Shown one piece after another: positions 36,318-48,948 of a stretch of 64,000 bases of DNA. Position 1 is the stretch's first letter; each line of letters starts with the position of its first letter. Location: NCBI RefSeq assembly GCF_949987515.2, contig NW_027192651.1, positions 2,604,001 through 2,668,000 of the forward strand. Reading direction: 5' to 3'. Made by a program: the position numbers and the translations under genes. This stretch comes from Delphinus delphis. Lineage: Eukaryota > Chordata > Mammalia > Artiodactyla > Delphinidae. The notes beneath the pieces are model-generated. The model did not search any database and was not told the origin of the DNA. It saw nothing but the letters and a program-made list of their open reading frames with translations.

Positions 36318-37897
36318 CTAACTGAAATAAGTCACACAGAAAAAGAAACATGATAAGATATCACTAATACACGGAATGTAAACTTGGCTACACAGGAACT
36401 GAATTCCAAAACAGAACAGGGTCTCAAATTTAGAAAACCAACTTATGCTTGCTTAAGGGGAAAGGTGAGTTGGGTTGCTGCATAAAACCAGAGATTGAAA
36501 TGAGCACAGATAAAGTTCCTTAAGCCAAATATGGAATAGACAAGAGCTACTCCTTGCTCAACGAAATGGACTCAACACCGCATATAAAACGCCTAAGAAT
36601 GTACCTGACTTGTAAGTATCTTAAAACCTATGGATTGCTATGTCTCCGAAAGAGAATCAAGCATGTGTACAGGGGCATAAACGCAGCAGTGATAGGATTG
36701 GAGAGGTTCGGTGAGCAAATGAAGACCCTTTGAAGTCATATTGCATGGTACCCATTCCACGGGTTTCAACTACCCAGGTTTTAGGTATTCTTCCTTCAGC
36801 TAAAACATGCATGTGGAACCCAGAGTATGATCAACCATGTGATCAGGAGACGTGTTCAAACATGTCTCAGTTTTCCTCCCCTGGTACTCGGGTGCAACAT
36901 TCCAGACGCTTTACTAACACTCTCCCCACTTGGAGAGTCAGCGCCTTTAACCTCCTGTTTGGCACAGTTTGCAATTTCTGCGGAAGATGAACAGGAATAG
37001 CGAGAACCAATGAGACGCTAGCTGGAGGTGTCTGGACGGGCTAATTTAACTCTCATTTCCCACCAGGAGGAGGAAATAACCAAAGGCTCAGCGTGCCGTG
37101 CCAGAACCAGATTAGGGCCTGAAGCCATCCTGCGGTGTTGCGGCCAGGTCACAAGAAAGCGAGTTGAAGAAAGGAGCTCAGGGGCACTGTAATTCACAAA
37201 CCTGCAGAGTTATAAATGACAGCTATCGTCCAAAAATAGACTGAAGTAAGGCTGCCAAGAGGACTTGAAAGCGGGGCAGAATTGCAGGAAACCGATTTCA
37301 GGAGGTAGACTGGAATTGCATTGAAAGCATAGGAAAAGTGGCAGAACGTCCACAATGATGCACTTGGCCAAAAAGGGCGTATGCGTTTTTTCCTGAATAT
37401 ATTCAGGAAAAAACGCATACGCCCTTTTTGGCCAACCAAGCAAGCTTGCAAAGGAAATCTGCACTACAATGAAGTCTCACTTCCCCCCGGTCAAAAGGGC
37501 CATCTGAAAAAAGTGTAAAATCCAGAAAGGCAGGACAGGCCATGGAGAACTGGGAGCCTTGTTATGCTGATGGGCGGGATGTAAATTGCCAACAGACACT
37601 CGGGAGAAGTGTATGGTGTTTCCTGAAACATCTAAAAAACAAAGCAACAGAGCCTAGGGCACTGCCACTTATGGTCCTATAGCTTAGGGAAATTAAAATC
37701 AAAAAGACACAGCCACCCCAAAGTTTGGGACGCCTCTGTTTACAAAAACCTCGTTTACAGTACAAGTTCAACATCGCAGAAAGTGAAAAATGGATAAAGA
37801 AGTTGTGGTATTTACTTACAAAGCAATATCACTCAGCAATGAATTCTATGTCATCAGGCCCTTAGCATCACAATGAGTGGATTCAGGTATGATGATT
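36318..37897 (+). repeat. Satellite monomer 24
   Basis: Second copy of monomer 19. Visible differences are CAGAACAGGG for CACAACAGGG near 36410 and AAAAGTGGC for AAAAGAGGC near 37338. The palindrome at 37364-37435 is perfect. Confidence 0.95.
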
Positions 37898-39476
37898 CTA
37901 ACTGAAATAAGTCACACAGAAAAAGAAACATCATAAGATATCAGTAATACACAGAATGTAAACTTGGCTACACAGGAACTGAATTACAGAACAGAACAGG
38001 GTCTCAAATTTAGAAAACCAACTTATGCTTGCTTAAGGGGAAAGGTGAGTTGGGGTGCTGCATAAAACCAGAGATTGAAATGAGCACAGATAAAGTTCCT
38101 TAAGCCAAATATGGAATAGACAAGAGCTACTCCTTGCTCAACGAAATGGACTCAACACCGCATATTAAACGCCTAAGAATGTACCTGACTAGTAAGTATC
38201 TTAAAACCTATGGATTGCTATGTCTCCAAAAGAGAATCAAACATGTGTACAGGGGCATAAACGCAGCAGTGATAGGATTGGAGAGGTTCGGTGAGCAAAT
38301 GAAGACCCTTTGAAGTCATACTGCATGGTACCCATTCCACGGGTTTCAACTACCCAGGTTTTAGGTATTCTTCCTTCAGCTAAAACATGCATGTGGAACC
38401 CAAGTATGATCAACCATGTGAATGGGAGACGTGTTCAAATATGTCTCAGTTTTCCTCCCCTGGTACTCGGGTGCAACATTCCAGACGCTTTACTAACACT
38501 CTCCCCACTTGGAGAGTCAGCGCCTTTAACCTCCTGTTTGGCCCAGTTTGCAATTTCTGCGGAAGATGAACAGGAATAGCGAGAACCAATGAGAGGCTAG
38601 CTGGAGGTGTCTGGACGGGCAAATTTAACTCTCATTTCCCACCAGGAAGAGGAAATAACCAAAGGCTCAGCGTGCCGTACCGGAACCAGATTAGGGCCTG
38701 AAGCCATCCTGCGGTGTTGCGGCCAGCTCAAAAGAAAGCTAGTTGAACAAAGGAGCTCAGGGGCACTGTATTTCACAAACCTGCAGAGTTATAAATGACA
38801 GCTATCGTCCAAAAATAGACTGAAGTAAGGCTGCCAAGAGGACTTGAAAGCGGGGCAGAATTGCAGGAAACCGATTTCAGGAGGTAGACTGGAATTGCAT
38901 TGAAAGCATAGGAAAAGAGGCAGAACGTCCACAATGATGCACTTGGCCAAAAAGGGCGTATGCGTTTTTTCCTGAATATATTCAGGAAAAAACGCATACG
39001 CCCTTTTTGGCCAACCAAGCAAGCTTGCAAAGGAAATCTGCACTACAATGAAGTCTCACTTCCCCCCGGTCAAAAGGGCCATCTGAAAAATGTGTAAAAT
39101 CCAGAAAGGCAGGACAGGCCATGGAGAACTGGGAGCCTTGTTATGCTGATGGGCGGGATGTAAATTGCCAACAACCACTCGGGAGAAGTGTATGGTGTTT
39201 CCTGAAACATCTAAAAAACAAAGCAACAGAACCTAGGGCACTTCCACTTATGGTCCTATAGCTTAGGGAAATTAAAATCAAAAAGACACAGCCACCCCAA
39301 AGTTTGGAACGGCTCTGTTTACAAGAACCTCGTTTACAGTACAAGTTCAACATCGCAGAAAGTGAAAAATGGATAAAGAAGTTGTGGTATTTACTTACAA
39401 AGCAATATCACTCAGCAATGAAATCTGTGTCATCAGGCCCTTAGCAGCACAATGAGTGGATTCAGGTATGATGATT
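37898..39476 (+). repeat. Satellite monomer 25
   Basis: Second copy of monomer 20, differing visibly only at ACACAGAATG for ACACGGAATG near 37952. The palindrome at 38943-39014 is perfect. Confidence 0.95.
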
Positions 39477-41054
39477 CTAACTGAAGTAAGTCACACAGAA
39501 AAAGAAACATCATAAGATATCAGTAATACACGGAATATAAACTTGGCTACACAGGAACTGAATTACAGAACAGAACAGGGTCTCAAATTTAGAAAACCAA
39601 CTTATGCTTGCTTAAGGGTAAAGGTGAGTTGGGGTGCTGCATAAAACCAGAGATTGAAATGAGCACAGATAAATTTCCTTAAGTCAAATATGGAATAGAC
39701 AAGAGCTACTCCTTGCTCAACGAAATGGACTCAACACCGCATATTAAACGCCTAAGAATGTACCTGACTAGTAAGTATCTTAAAAACCTATGGATTGCTA
39801 TGTCTCCGAAAGAGAATCAAGCATGTGTACAGGGGCATAAACGCAGCAGTGATAGGATTGGAGAGGTTCGGTGAGCAAATGAAGACCCTTTGAAGTCATA
39901 TTGCATGGTACCCATTACACGGGTCTTAACTCTCCAGGTTTAAGGTATTCTTCCTTCAGCTAAAACATGCATGTGGAACCCAAGTATGATCAACCATGTG
40001 AACGGGAGACGTGTTCAAATATGTCTCAGTTTTCCTCCCCTGGTACTCGGGTGCAACATTCCAGACGCTTTACTAACACTCTCCCGACTTGGAGAGTCAG
40101 TCCCTTTAACCTCCTGTTTGGCCCAGTTTGCAATTTCTGCGGAAGATGAACAGGAATAGCGAGAACCAATGAGAGACTAGCTGGAGGTGTCTGGACGGGC
40201 AAATTTAACTCTCATTTCCCACCAGGAAGAGGAATTAACCAAAGGCTCAGCGTGCCGTGCCGGAACCAGATTATGTCCTGAAGCCATCCTGCGGTGTTGC
40301 GGCCAGGTCACAAGAAAGCGAGTTGAAGAAAGGAGCTCAGGGGCACTGTAATTCACAAACCTGCAGAGTTATAAATGACAGCTATCGTCCAAAAATAGAC
40401 TGAAGTAAGGCTGCCAAGAGGACTTGAAAGCGGGGCAGAATTGCAGGAAACCGATTTCAGGAGGTAGACAGGAATTGCATTGAAAGCATAGGAAAAGAGG
40501 CAGAACGTCCACAATGATGCACTTGGCCAAAAAGGGCGTATGCGTTTTTTCCTGAATATATTCAGGAAAAAACGCATACGCCCTTTTTGGCCAACCAAGC
40601 AAGCTTGCAAAGGAAATCTGCACTACAATGAAGTCTCACTTCCCCCCGGTCAAAAGGGCCATCTGAAAAAAGTGTAAAATCCAGAAAGGCAACAGGCCAT
40701 TGAGAACTGGGAGCCTTGTTATGCTGATGGGCGGGATGTAAATTGCCAACAGACACTTGGGAGAAGTGTATGGTGTTCCCTGAAACATCTAAAAAACAAA
40801 GCAACAGAGCCTAGGGCACTTCAACTTATGGTACTATAGCTTAGGGAAATTAAAATCAAAAAGACACAGCCACCCCAAAGATTGGAACGGCTCTGTTTAC
40901 AAGAACCTCGTTTACAGTACAAGTTCAACATCGCAGAAAGTGAAAAATGGATAAAGAACTTGTGGTACTTACGTACAATGCAGTATCACTCAGCAATGAA
41001 ATCTATGTCATCAGGCCCGTAGCAGCATAATGAGTAGATTCAGGTACGATGATT
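39477..41054 (+). repeat. Satellite monomer 26
   Basis: The first ~600 bp copy monomer 21. It then switches at CTCCCGACTTGG (~40080) to another lineage, with the GG deletion and CACTTCAACTTATGG. It shares ATTATGTCCTG (near 40272) with monomer 27 only. It ends in the GTGGTACTTACG tail. The palindrome at 40523-40594 is perfect. Confidence 0.95.
40959..41047 (+). repeat. Diverged 89-bp junction block, monomer 26/27
   Basis: Same variant set, but here inside the 3157-bp dimer and followed by an ATCAATAAT head rather than ATCCCTAAT. Confidence 0.8.
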
Positions 41055-42633
41055 CTAACTGAAATAAGTCACACAGAAAAAGAAACATCATAAGATATCA
41101 ATAATACACGGAATGTAAACTTGGCTACACAGGAACTGAATTCCAAAACAGAACAGGGTCTCAAATTTAGAAAACCAACTTATGCTTGCTTAAGGGGAAA
41201 GGTGAGTTGGGTTGCTGCATAAAACCAGAGATTGAAATGAGCACAGATAAAGTTCCTTAAGCCAAATATGGAATAGACAAGAGCTACTCCTTGCTCAACG
41301 AAATGGACTCAACACCGCATATTAAACGCCTAAGAATGTACCTGACTAGTAAGTATCTTAAAACCTATGGATTGCTATGTCTCCAAAAGAGAATCAAGCA
41401 TGTGTACAGGGGCATAAACGCAGCAGTGATAGGATTGGAGAGGTTCGGTGAGCAAATGAAGACCCTTTGAAGTCATATTGCATGGTACCCATTCCACGGG
41501 TTTCAACTACCCAGGTTTTAGGTATTCTTCCTTCAGCTAAAACATGCATGTGGAACCCAAGTATGATCAACCATGTGAACGGGAGACGTGTTCAAATATG
41601 TCTCAGTTTTCCTCCCCTGGTACTCGGGTGCAACATTCCAGACGCTTTACTAACACTCTCCCCACTTGGAGAGTCAGCCCCTTTAACCTCCTGTTTGGCC
41701 CAGTTTGCAATTTCTGCGGAAGATGAACAGGAATAGCGAGAACCAATGAGAGGCTAGCTGGAGGTGTCTGGACGGGCAAATTTAACTCTCATTTCCCACC
41801 AGGAAGAGGAAATAACCAAAGGCTCAGCGTGCCGTACCGGAACCAGATTATGTCCTGAAGCCATCCTGCGGTGTTGCGGCCAGCTCAAAAGAAAGCGAGT
41901 TGAACAAAGGAGCTCAGGGGCACTGTAATTCACAAACCTGCAGAGTTATAAATGACAGCTATCGTCCAAAAATAGACTGAAGTAAGGCTGCCAAGAGGAC
42001 TTGAAAGCGGGGCAGAATTGCAGGAAACCGATTTCAGGAGGTAGACTGGAATTGCATTGAAAGCATAGGAAAAGAGGCAGAACGTCCACAATGATGCACT
42101 TGGCCAAAAAGGGCGTATGCGTTTTTTCCTGAATATATTCAGGAAAAAACGCATACGCCCTTTTTGGCCAACCAAGCAAGCTTGCAAAGGAAATCTGCAC
42201 TACAATGAAGTCTCACTTCCCCCCGGTCAAAAGGGCCATCTGAAAAAAGTGTAAAATCCAGAAAGGCAGGACAGGCCATGGAGAACTGGGAGCCTTGTTA
42301 TGCTGATGGGCGGGATGTAAATTGCCAACAACCACTCGGGAGAAGTGTATGGTGTTTCCTGAAACATCTAAAAAACAAAGCAACAGAACCTAGGGCACTT
42401 CCACTTATGGTCCTATAGCTTAGGGAAATTAAAATCAAAAAGACACAGCCACCCCAAAGTTTGGAACGGCTCTGTTTACAAGAACCTCGTTTACAGTACA
42501 AGTTCAACATCGCAGAAAGTGAAAAATGGATAAAGAAGTTGTGGTATTTACTTACAAAGCAATATCACTCAGCAATGAAATCTGTGTCATCAGGCCCTTA
42601 GCAGCACAATGAGTGGATTCAGGTATGATGATT
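41055..42633 (+). repeat. Satellite monomer 27
   Basis: ATCAATAAT / GAATTCC head shared with monomer 29, and ATTATGTCCTG shared with monomer 26. The tail is GTGGTATTTAC / AGCAGCAC. The palindrome at 42100-42171 is perfect. Confidence 0.95.
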
Positions 42634-44211
42634 CTAACTGAAGTAAGTCACACAGAAACAGAAACATCATAAGATATCAGTAATACACGGAATGTAAACT
42701 TGGCTACACAGGAACTGAATTACAGAACAGAACAGGGTCTCAAATTTAGAAAACCAACTTATGCTTGCTTAAGGGGAAAGGTGAGTTGGGGTGCTGCATA
42801 AAACCAGAGATTGAAATGAGCACAGATAAAGTTCCTTAAGTCAAATATGGAATAGACAAGAGCTACTCCTTGCTCAACGAAATGGACTCAACACCGCATA
42901 TTAAACGCCTAAGAATGTACCTGACTAGTAAGTATCTTAAAAACCTATGGATTGCTATGTCTCCGAAAGAGAATCAAGCATGTGTACAGGGGCATAAACG
43001 CAGCAGTGATAGGATTGGAGAGGTTCGGTGAGCAAATGAAGACCCTTTGAAGTCATATTGCATGGTACCCATTACACGGGTCTTAACTCTCCAGGTTTAA
43101 GGTATTCTTCCTTCAGCTAAAACATGCATGTGGAACCCAAGTATGATCAACCATGTGAACGGGAGACGTGTTCAAATATGTCTCAGTTTTCCTCCCCTGG
43201 TACTCGGGTGCAACATTCCAGACGCTCTACTAACACTCTCCCGACTTGGAGAGTCAGTCCCTTTAACCTCCTGTTTGGCCCAGTTTGCAATTTCTGCGGA
43301 AGATGAACAGGAATAGCGAGAACCAATGAGAGACTAGCTGGAGGTGTCTGGACGGGCAAATTTAACTCTCATTTCCCACCAGGAAGAGGAATTAACCAAA
43401 GGCTCAGCGTGCCGTGCCGGAACCAGATTAGGGCCTGAAGCCATCCTGCGGTGTTGCGGCCAGGTCACAAGAAAGCGAGTTGAAGAAAGGAGCTCAGGGG
43501 CACTGTAATTCACAAACCTGCAGAGTTATAAATGACAGCTATCGTCCAAAAATAGACTGAAGTAAGGCTGCCAAGAGGACTTGAAAGCGGGGCAGAATTG
43601 CAGGAAACCGATTTCAGGAGGTAGACTGGAATTGCATTGAAAGCATAGGAAAAGAGGCAGAACGTCCACAATGATGCACTTGGCCAAAAAGGGCGTATGC
43701 GTTTTTTCCTGAATATATTCAGGAAAAAACGCATACGCCCTTTTTGGCCAACCAAGCAAGCTTGCAAAGGAAATCTGCACTACAATGAAGTCTCACTTCC
43801 CCCCGGTCAAAAGGGCCATCTGAAAAAAGTGTAAAATCCAGAAAGGCAACAGGCCATTGAGAACTGGGAGCCTTGTTATGCTGATGGGCGGGATGTAAAT
43901 TGCCAACAGACACTTGGGAGAAGTGTATGGTGTTTCCTGAAACATCTAAAAAACAAAGCAACAGAGCCTAGGGCACTTCAACTTATGGTCCGATAGCTTA
44001 GGTAAATTAAAATCAAAAAGACACAGCCACCCCAAAGTTTGGAACGGCTCTGTTTACAAGAACCTCGTTTACAGTACAAGTTCAACATCGCAGAAAGTGA
44101 AAAATGGATAAAGAACTTGTGGTACTTACGTACAATGCAGTATCACTCAGCAATGAAATCTATGTCATCAGGCCCGTAGCAGCATAATGAGTAGATTCAG
44201 GTACGATGATT
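42634..44211 (+). repeat. Satellite monomer 28
   Basis: Partner of monomer 26 at a 3157-bp spacing: CTCCCGACTTGG, GG deletion, CACTTCAACTTATGG and GTGGTACTTACG tail. It has the ordinary ATTAGGGCCTG. The palindrome at 43680-43751 is perfect. Confidence 0.95.
44116..44204 (+). repeat. Diverged 89-bp junction block, monomer 28/29
   Basis: Dimer partner of the 40959-41047 block at 3157 bp. Confidence 0.8.
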
Positions 44212-45790
44212 CTAACTGAAATAAGTCACACAGAAAAAGAAACATCATAAGATATCAATAATACACGGAATGTAAACTTGGCTACACAGGAACTGAATTC
44301 CAAAACAGAACAGGGTCTCAAATTTAGAAAACCAACTTATGCTTGCTTAAGGGGAAAGGTGAGTTGGGGTGCTGCATAAAACCAGAGATTGAAATGAGCA
44401 CAGATAAAGTTCCTTAAGTCAAATATGGAATAGACAAGAGCTACTCCTTGCTCAACGAAATGGACTCAACACCGCATATTAAACGCCTAAGAATGTACCT
44501 GACTAGTAAGTATCTTAAAACCTATGGATTGCTATGTCTCCAAAAGAGAATCAAGCATGTGTACAGGGGCATAAACGCAGCAGTGATAGGATTGGAGAGG
44601 TTCGGTGAGCAAATGAAGACCCTTTGAAGTCATATTGCATGGTACCCATTCCACGGGTTTCAACTACCCAGGTTTTAGGTATTCTTCCTTCAGCTAAAAC
44701 ATGCATGTGGAACCCAAGTATGATCAACCATGTGAACGGGAGACGTGTTCAAATATGTCTCAGTTTTCCTCCCCTGGTACTCGGGTGCAACATTCCAGAC
44801 GCTTTACTAACACTCTCCCCACTTGGAGGGTCAGCGCCTTTAACCTCCTGTTTGGCCCAGTTTGCAATTTCTGCGGAAGATGAACAGGAATAGCGAGAAC
44901 CAATGAGAGGCTAGCTGGAGGTGTCTGGACGGGCAAATTTAACTCTCATTTCCCACCAGGAAGAGGAAATAACCAAAGGCTCAGCGTGCCGTACCGGAAC
45001 CAGATTAGGGCCTGAAGCCATCCTGCGGTGTTGCGGCCAGCTCAAAAGAAAGCGAGTTGAACAAAGGAGCTCAGGGGCACTGTAATTCACAAACCTGCAG
45101 AGTTATAAATGACAGCTATCGTCCAAAAATATACTGAAGTAAGGCTGCCAAGAGGACTTGAAAGCGGGGCAGAATTGCAGGAAACCGATTTCAGGAGGTA
45201 GACTGGAATTGCATTGAAAGCATAGGAAAAGAGGCAGAACGTCCACAATGATGCACTTGGCCAAAAAGGGCGTATGCGTTTTTTCCTGAATATATTCAGG
45301 AAAAAACGCATACGCCCTTTTTGGCCAACCAAGCAAGCTTGCAAAGGAAATCTGCACTACAATGAAGTCTCACTTCCCCCCGGTCAAAAGGGCCATCTGA
45401 AAAAAGTGTAAAATCCAGAAAGGCAGGACAGGCCATGGAGAACTGGGAGCCTTGTTATGCTGATGGGTGGGATGTAAATTGCCAACAACCACTCGGGAGA
45501 AGTGTATGGTGTTTCCTGAAACATCTAAAAAACAAAGCAACAGAACCTAGGGCACTTCCACTTATGGTCCTATAGCTTAGGGAAATTAAAATCAAAAAGA
45601 CACAGCCACCCCAAAGTTTGGAACGGCTCTGTTTACAAGAACCTCGTTTACAGTACAAGTTCAACATCGCAGAAAGTGAAAAATGGATAAAGAAGTTGTG
45701 GTATTTACTTACAAAGCAATATCACTCAGCAATGAAATCTGTGTCATCAGGCCCTTAGCAGCACAATGAGTGGATTCAGGTATGATGATT
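44212..45790 (+). repeat. Satellite monomer 29
   Basis: Partner of monomer 27 (ATCAATAAT head). CTTGGAGGGTC near 44824 breaks one arm of the small hairpin described for monomer 1. The palindrome at 45257-45328 is perfect. Confidence 0.95.
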
Positions 45791-47370
45791 CTAACTGAAG
45801 TAAGTCACACAGAAAAAGAAACATCATAAGATATCAGTAATACACGGAATGTAAACTTGGCTACACAGGAACTGAATTACAGAACAGAACAGGGTCTCAA
45901 ATTTAGAAAACCAACTTATGCTTGCTTAAGGGGAAAGGTGAGTTGGGGTGCTGCATAAAACCAGAGATTGAAATGAGCACAGATAAAGTTCCTTAAGTCA
46001 AATATGGAATAGACAAGAGCTACTCCTTGCTCAACGAAATGGACTCAACACCGCATATTAAACGCCTAAGAATGTACCTGACTAGTAAGTATCTTAAAAA
46101 CCTATGGATTGCTATGTCTCCGAAAGAGAATCAAGCATGTGTACAGGGGCATAAACGCAGCAGTGATAGGATTGGAGAGGTTCGGTGAGCAAATGAAGAC
46201 CCTTTGAAGTCATATTGCATGGTACCCATTCCACGGGTCTCAACTCTCCAGGTTTAAGGTATTCTTCCTTCAGCTAAAACATGCATGTGGAACCCAAGTA
46301 TGATCAACCATGTGAACGGGAGACGTGTTCAAATATGTCTCAGTTTTCCTCCCCTGGTACTCGGGTGCAACATTCCAGACGCTTTACTAACACTCTCCCC
46401 ACTTGGAGAGTCAGCCCCTTTAACCTCCTGTTTGGCCCAGTTTGCAATTTCTGCGGAAGATGAACAGGAATAGCGAGAACCAATGAGAGGCTAGCTGGAG
46501 GTGTCTGGACGGGCAAATTTAACTCTCATTTCCCAACAGGAAGAGGAAATAACCAAAGGCTCAGTGTGCCGTGCCGGAACCAGATTAGGGCCTGAAGCCA
46601 TCCTGCGGTGTTGCGGCCAGGTCACAAGAAAGCGAGTTGAAGAAAGGAGCTCAGGGGCACTGTAATTCACAAACCTGCAGACTTATAAATGACAGCTATC
46701 GTCCAAAAATAGACTGAAGTAAGGCTGCCAAGAGGACTTGAAAGCGGGGCAGAATTGCAGGAAACCGATTTCAGGAGGTAGACTGGAATTGCATTGAAAG
46801 CATAGGAAAAGAGGCAGAACGTCCACAATGATGCACTTGGCCAAAAAGGGCATATGCGTTTTTTCCTGAATATATTCAGGAAAAAACGCATACGCCCTTT
46901 TTGGCCAACCAAGCAAGCTTGCAAAGGAAATCTGCACTACAATGAAGTCTCACTTCCCCCCGGTCAAAAGGGCCATCTGAAAAAAGTGTAAAATCCAGAA
47001 AGGCAGGACAGGCCATGGAGAACTGGGAGCCTTGTTATGCTGATGGGCGGGATGTAAATTGCCAACAGACACTCGGGAGAAGTGTATGGTGTTTCCTGAA
47101 ACATCTAAAAAACAAAGCAACAGAGTTTAGGGCACTGCCACTTATGGTCCTATAGCTTAGGGAAATTAAAATCAAAAAGACACAGCCACCCCAAAGTTTG
47201 GAACGGCTCTGTTCACAAGAACCTCGTTTACAGTACAAGTTCAACATCGCAGAAAGTGAAAAATGGATAAAGAAGTTGTGGTATTTACTTACAAAGCAAT
47301 ATCACTCAGCAATGAAATCTGTGTCATCAGGCCCGTAGCAGCACAATGAGTGGATTCAGGTATGATGATT
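45791..47370 (+). repeat. Satellite monomer 30
   Basis: CCCAAG form with CAGAGTTTAGGG near 47121 and a GCCCGTAGCAGCAC tail. The palindrome at 46837-46908 has one left-arm CpG-to-CpA change (GGGCATATG). Confidence 0.95.
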
Positions 47371-48948
47371 CTAACTGAAGTAAGTCACACAGAAAAAGAA
47401 ACATCATAAGATATCAGTAATACACGGAATGTAAACTTGGCTACACAGGAACTGAATTACAGAACAGAACAGGGATTCAAATTTAGAAAACCAACTTATG
47501 CTTGCTTAAGGGTAAAGGTGAGTTGGGGTGCTGCATAAAACCAGAGATTGAAATGAGCACAGATAAAGTTCCTTAAGTCAAATATGGAATAGACAAGAGC
47601 TACTCCTTGCTCAACGAAATGGACTCAACACCGCATATTAAACGCCTAAGAATGTACCTGACTAGTAAGTATCTTAAAACCTATGGATTGCTATGTCTCT
47701 GAAAGAGAATCAAGCATGTGTACAGGGGCATAAACGCAGCAGTGATAGGATTGGAGAGGTTCGGTGAGCAAATGAAGACCCTTTGAAGTCATATTGCATG
47801 GTACCCATTCCACGGGTTTCAACTACCCAGGTTTAAGGTATTCTTCCTTCAGCTAAAACATGCATGTGGAACCTAGAGTATGATCAACCATGTGATCGGG
47901 AGACGTGTTCAAATATGTCAGTTTTCGTACTCTGGTACTCGGGTGCAACATTCCAGACGCTTTACTAACACTCTCCCGACTTGGAGAGTCAGTCCCTTTA
48001 ACCTCCTGTTTGGCCCAGTTTGCGATTTCTGCGGAAGATGAACAGGAATAGCAAGAACCAATGAGAGGCTAGCTGGAGGTGTCTGGACGGGCAAATTTCA
48101 CTCTCATTTCCCACCAGGAAGAGGAAATAACCAAAGGCTCAGCGTGCCGTACCGGAACCAGATTAGGGCCTGAAGCCATCCTGCAGTGTTGCGGCCAGCT
48201 CAAAAGAAAGCGAGTTGAAGAAAGGAGCTCAGGGGCACTGTAATTCACAAACCTGCAGAGTTATAAATGACAGCTATCGTCCAAAAATAGACTGAAGTAA
48301 GGCTGCCAAGAGGACTTGAAAGCGGGGCAGAATTGCAGGAAACCGATTTCAGGAGGTAGACAGGAATTGCATTGAAAGCATAGGAAAAGAGGCAGAACGT
48401 CCACAATGATGCACTTGGCCAAAAAGGGCATATGCGTTTTTTCCTGAATATATTCAGGAAAAAACGCATACGCCCTTTTTGGCCAACCAAGCAAGCTTGC
48501 AAAGGAAATCTGCACTACAATGAAGTCTCACTTTCCCCTGGTCAAAAGGGCCATCTGTAAAAAGTGTAAAATCCAGAAAGGCAGGACAGGCCATGGAGAA
48601 CTGGGAGCCTTGTTATGCTGATGGGCGGGATGTAAATTGCCAACAGACACTCGGGAGAAGTGTATGGTGTTTCCTGAAACATCTAAAAAACAAAGCAACA
48701 GAGCCTAGGGCACTGCCACTTATGGTCCTATAGCTTAGGGAAATTAAAATCAAAAAGACACAGCCACCCCAAAGTTTGGAACGGCTCTGTTTACAAGAAC
48801 CTCGTTTACAATACAAGTTCAACATCGCAGAAAGTGAAAAATGGAGAAAGAAGTTGTGGTATTTACTTACAAAGCAATATCACTCAGCAATGAAATCTGT
48901 GTCATCAGGCCCTTAGCATCACAATGAGTGGATTCAGGTATGATGATT
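47371..48948 (+). repeat. Satellite monomer 31
   Basis: CCTAGAG form. A private 2-bp deletion (ATGTCAG for ATGTCTCAG) lies near 47917, next to GTTTTCGTACTC. The palindrome at 48415-48486 has one mismatch (GGGCATATG). ATGGAGAAAG near 48841 is private. Confidence 0.95.

Larger units (their letters stand above)
32006..39901 (+). repeat. Five-monomer duplicated block, copy 2 (7896 bp)
   Basis: Direct tandem partner of the preceding block. Identity at the 7896-bp spacing continues about 170 bp past this end, into monomer 26. It breaks near 40080, where CTCCCGACTTGG...CAGTCCC replaces CTCCCCACTTGG...CAGCGCC. The differences are not evenly spread: six fall within 34399-34495. Confidence 0.85.
39477..42633 (+). 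repeat. Dimer repeat unit, copy 1 (monomers 26-27, 3157 bp)
   Basis: Monomers 26 and 28 share CTCCCGACTTGG, the GG deletion, CACTTCAACTTATGG and the diverged tail. Monomers 27 and 29 share the ATCAATAAT head and GAACAAAGG. The pair therefore repeats with a 3157-bp period. Monomers 26 and 27 differ from the second copy by sharing ATTATGTCCTG. Confidence 0.75.
42634..45790 (+). repeat. Dimer repeat unit, copy 2 (monomers 28-29, 3157 bp)
   Basis: Second copy of the monomer 26-27 dimer. It keeps ATTAGGGCCTG, the array-wide majority form. Small private changes include CAGAAACAGAAAC near 42654, GACGCTCTAC near 43221 and TCCGATAGC near 43989. Confidence 0.75.

Noticed and set aside
24110..39901. 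Treating the 7.9-kb duplicated block as the basic higher-order repeat of the whole array
   Set aside because: It occurs only twice in the window. Elsewhere the order of variants is irregular or dimeric, so no array-wide higher-order repeat is supported.
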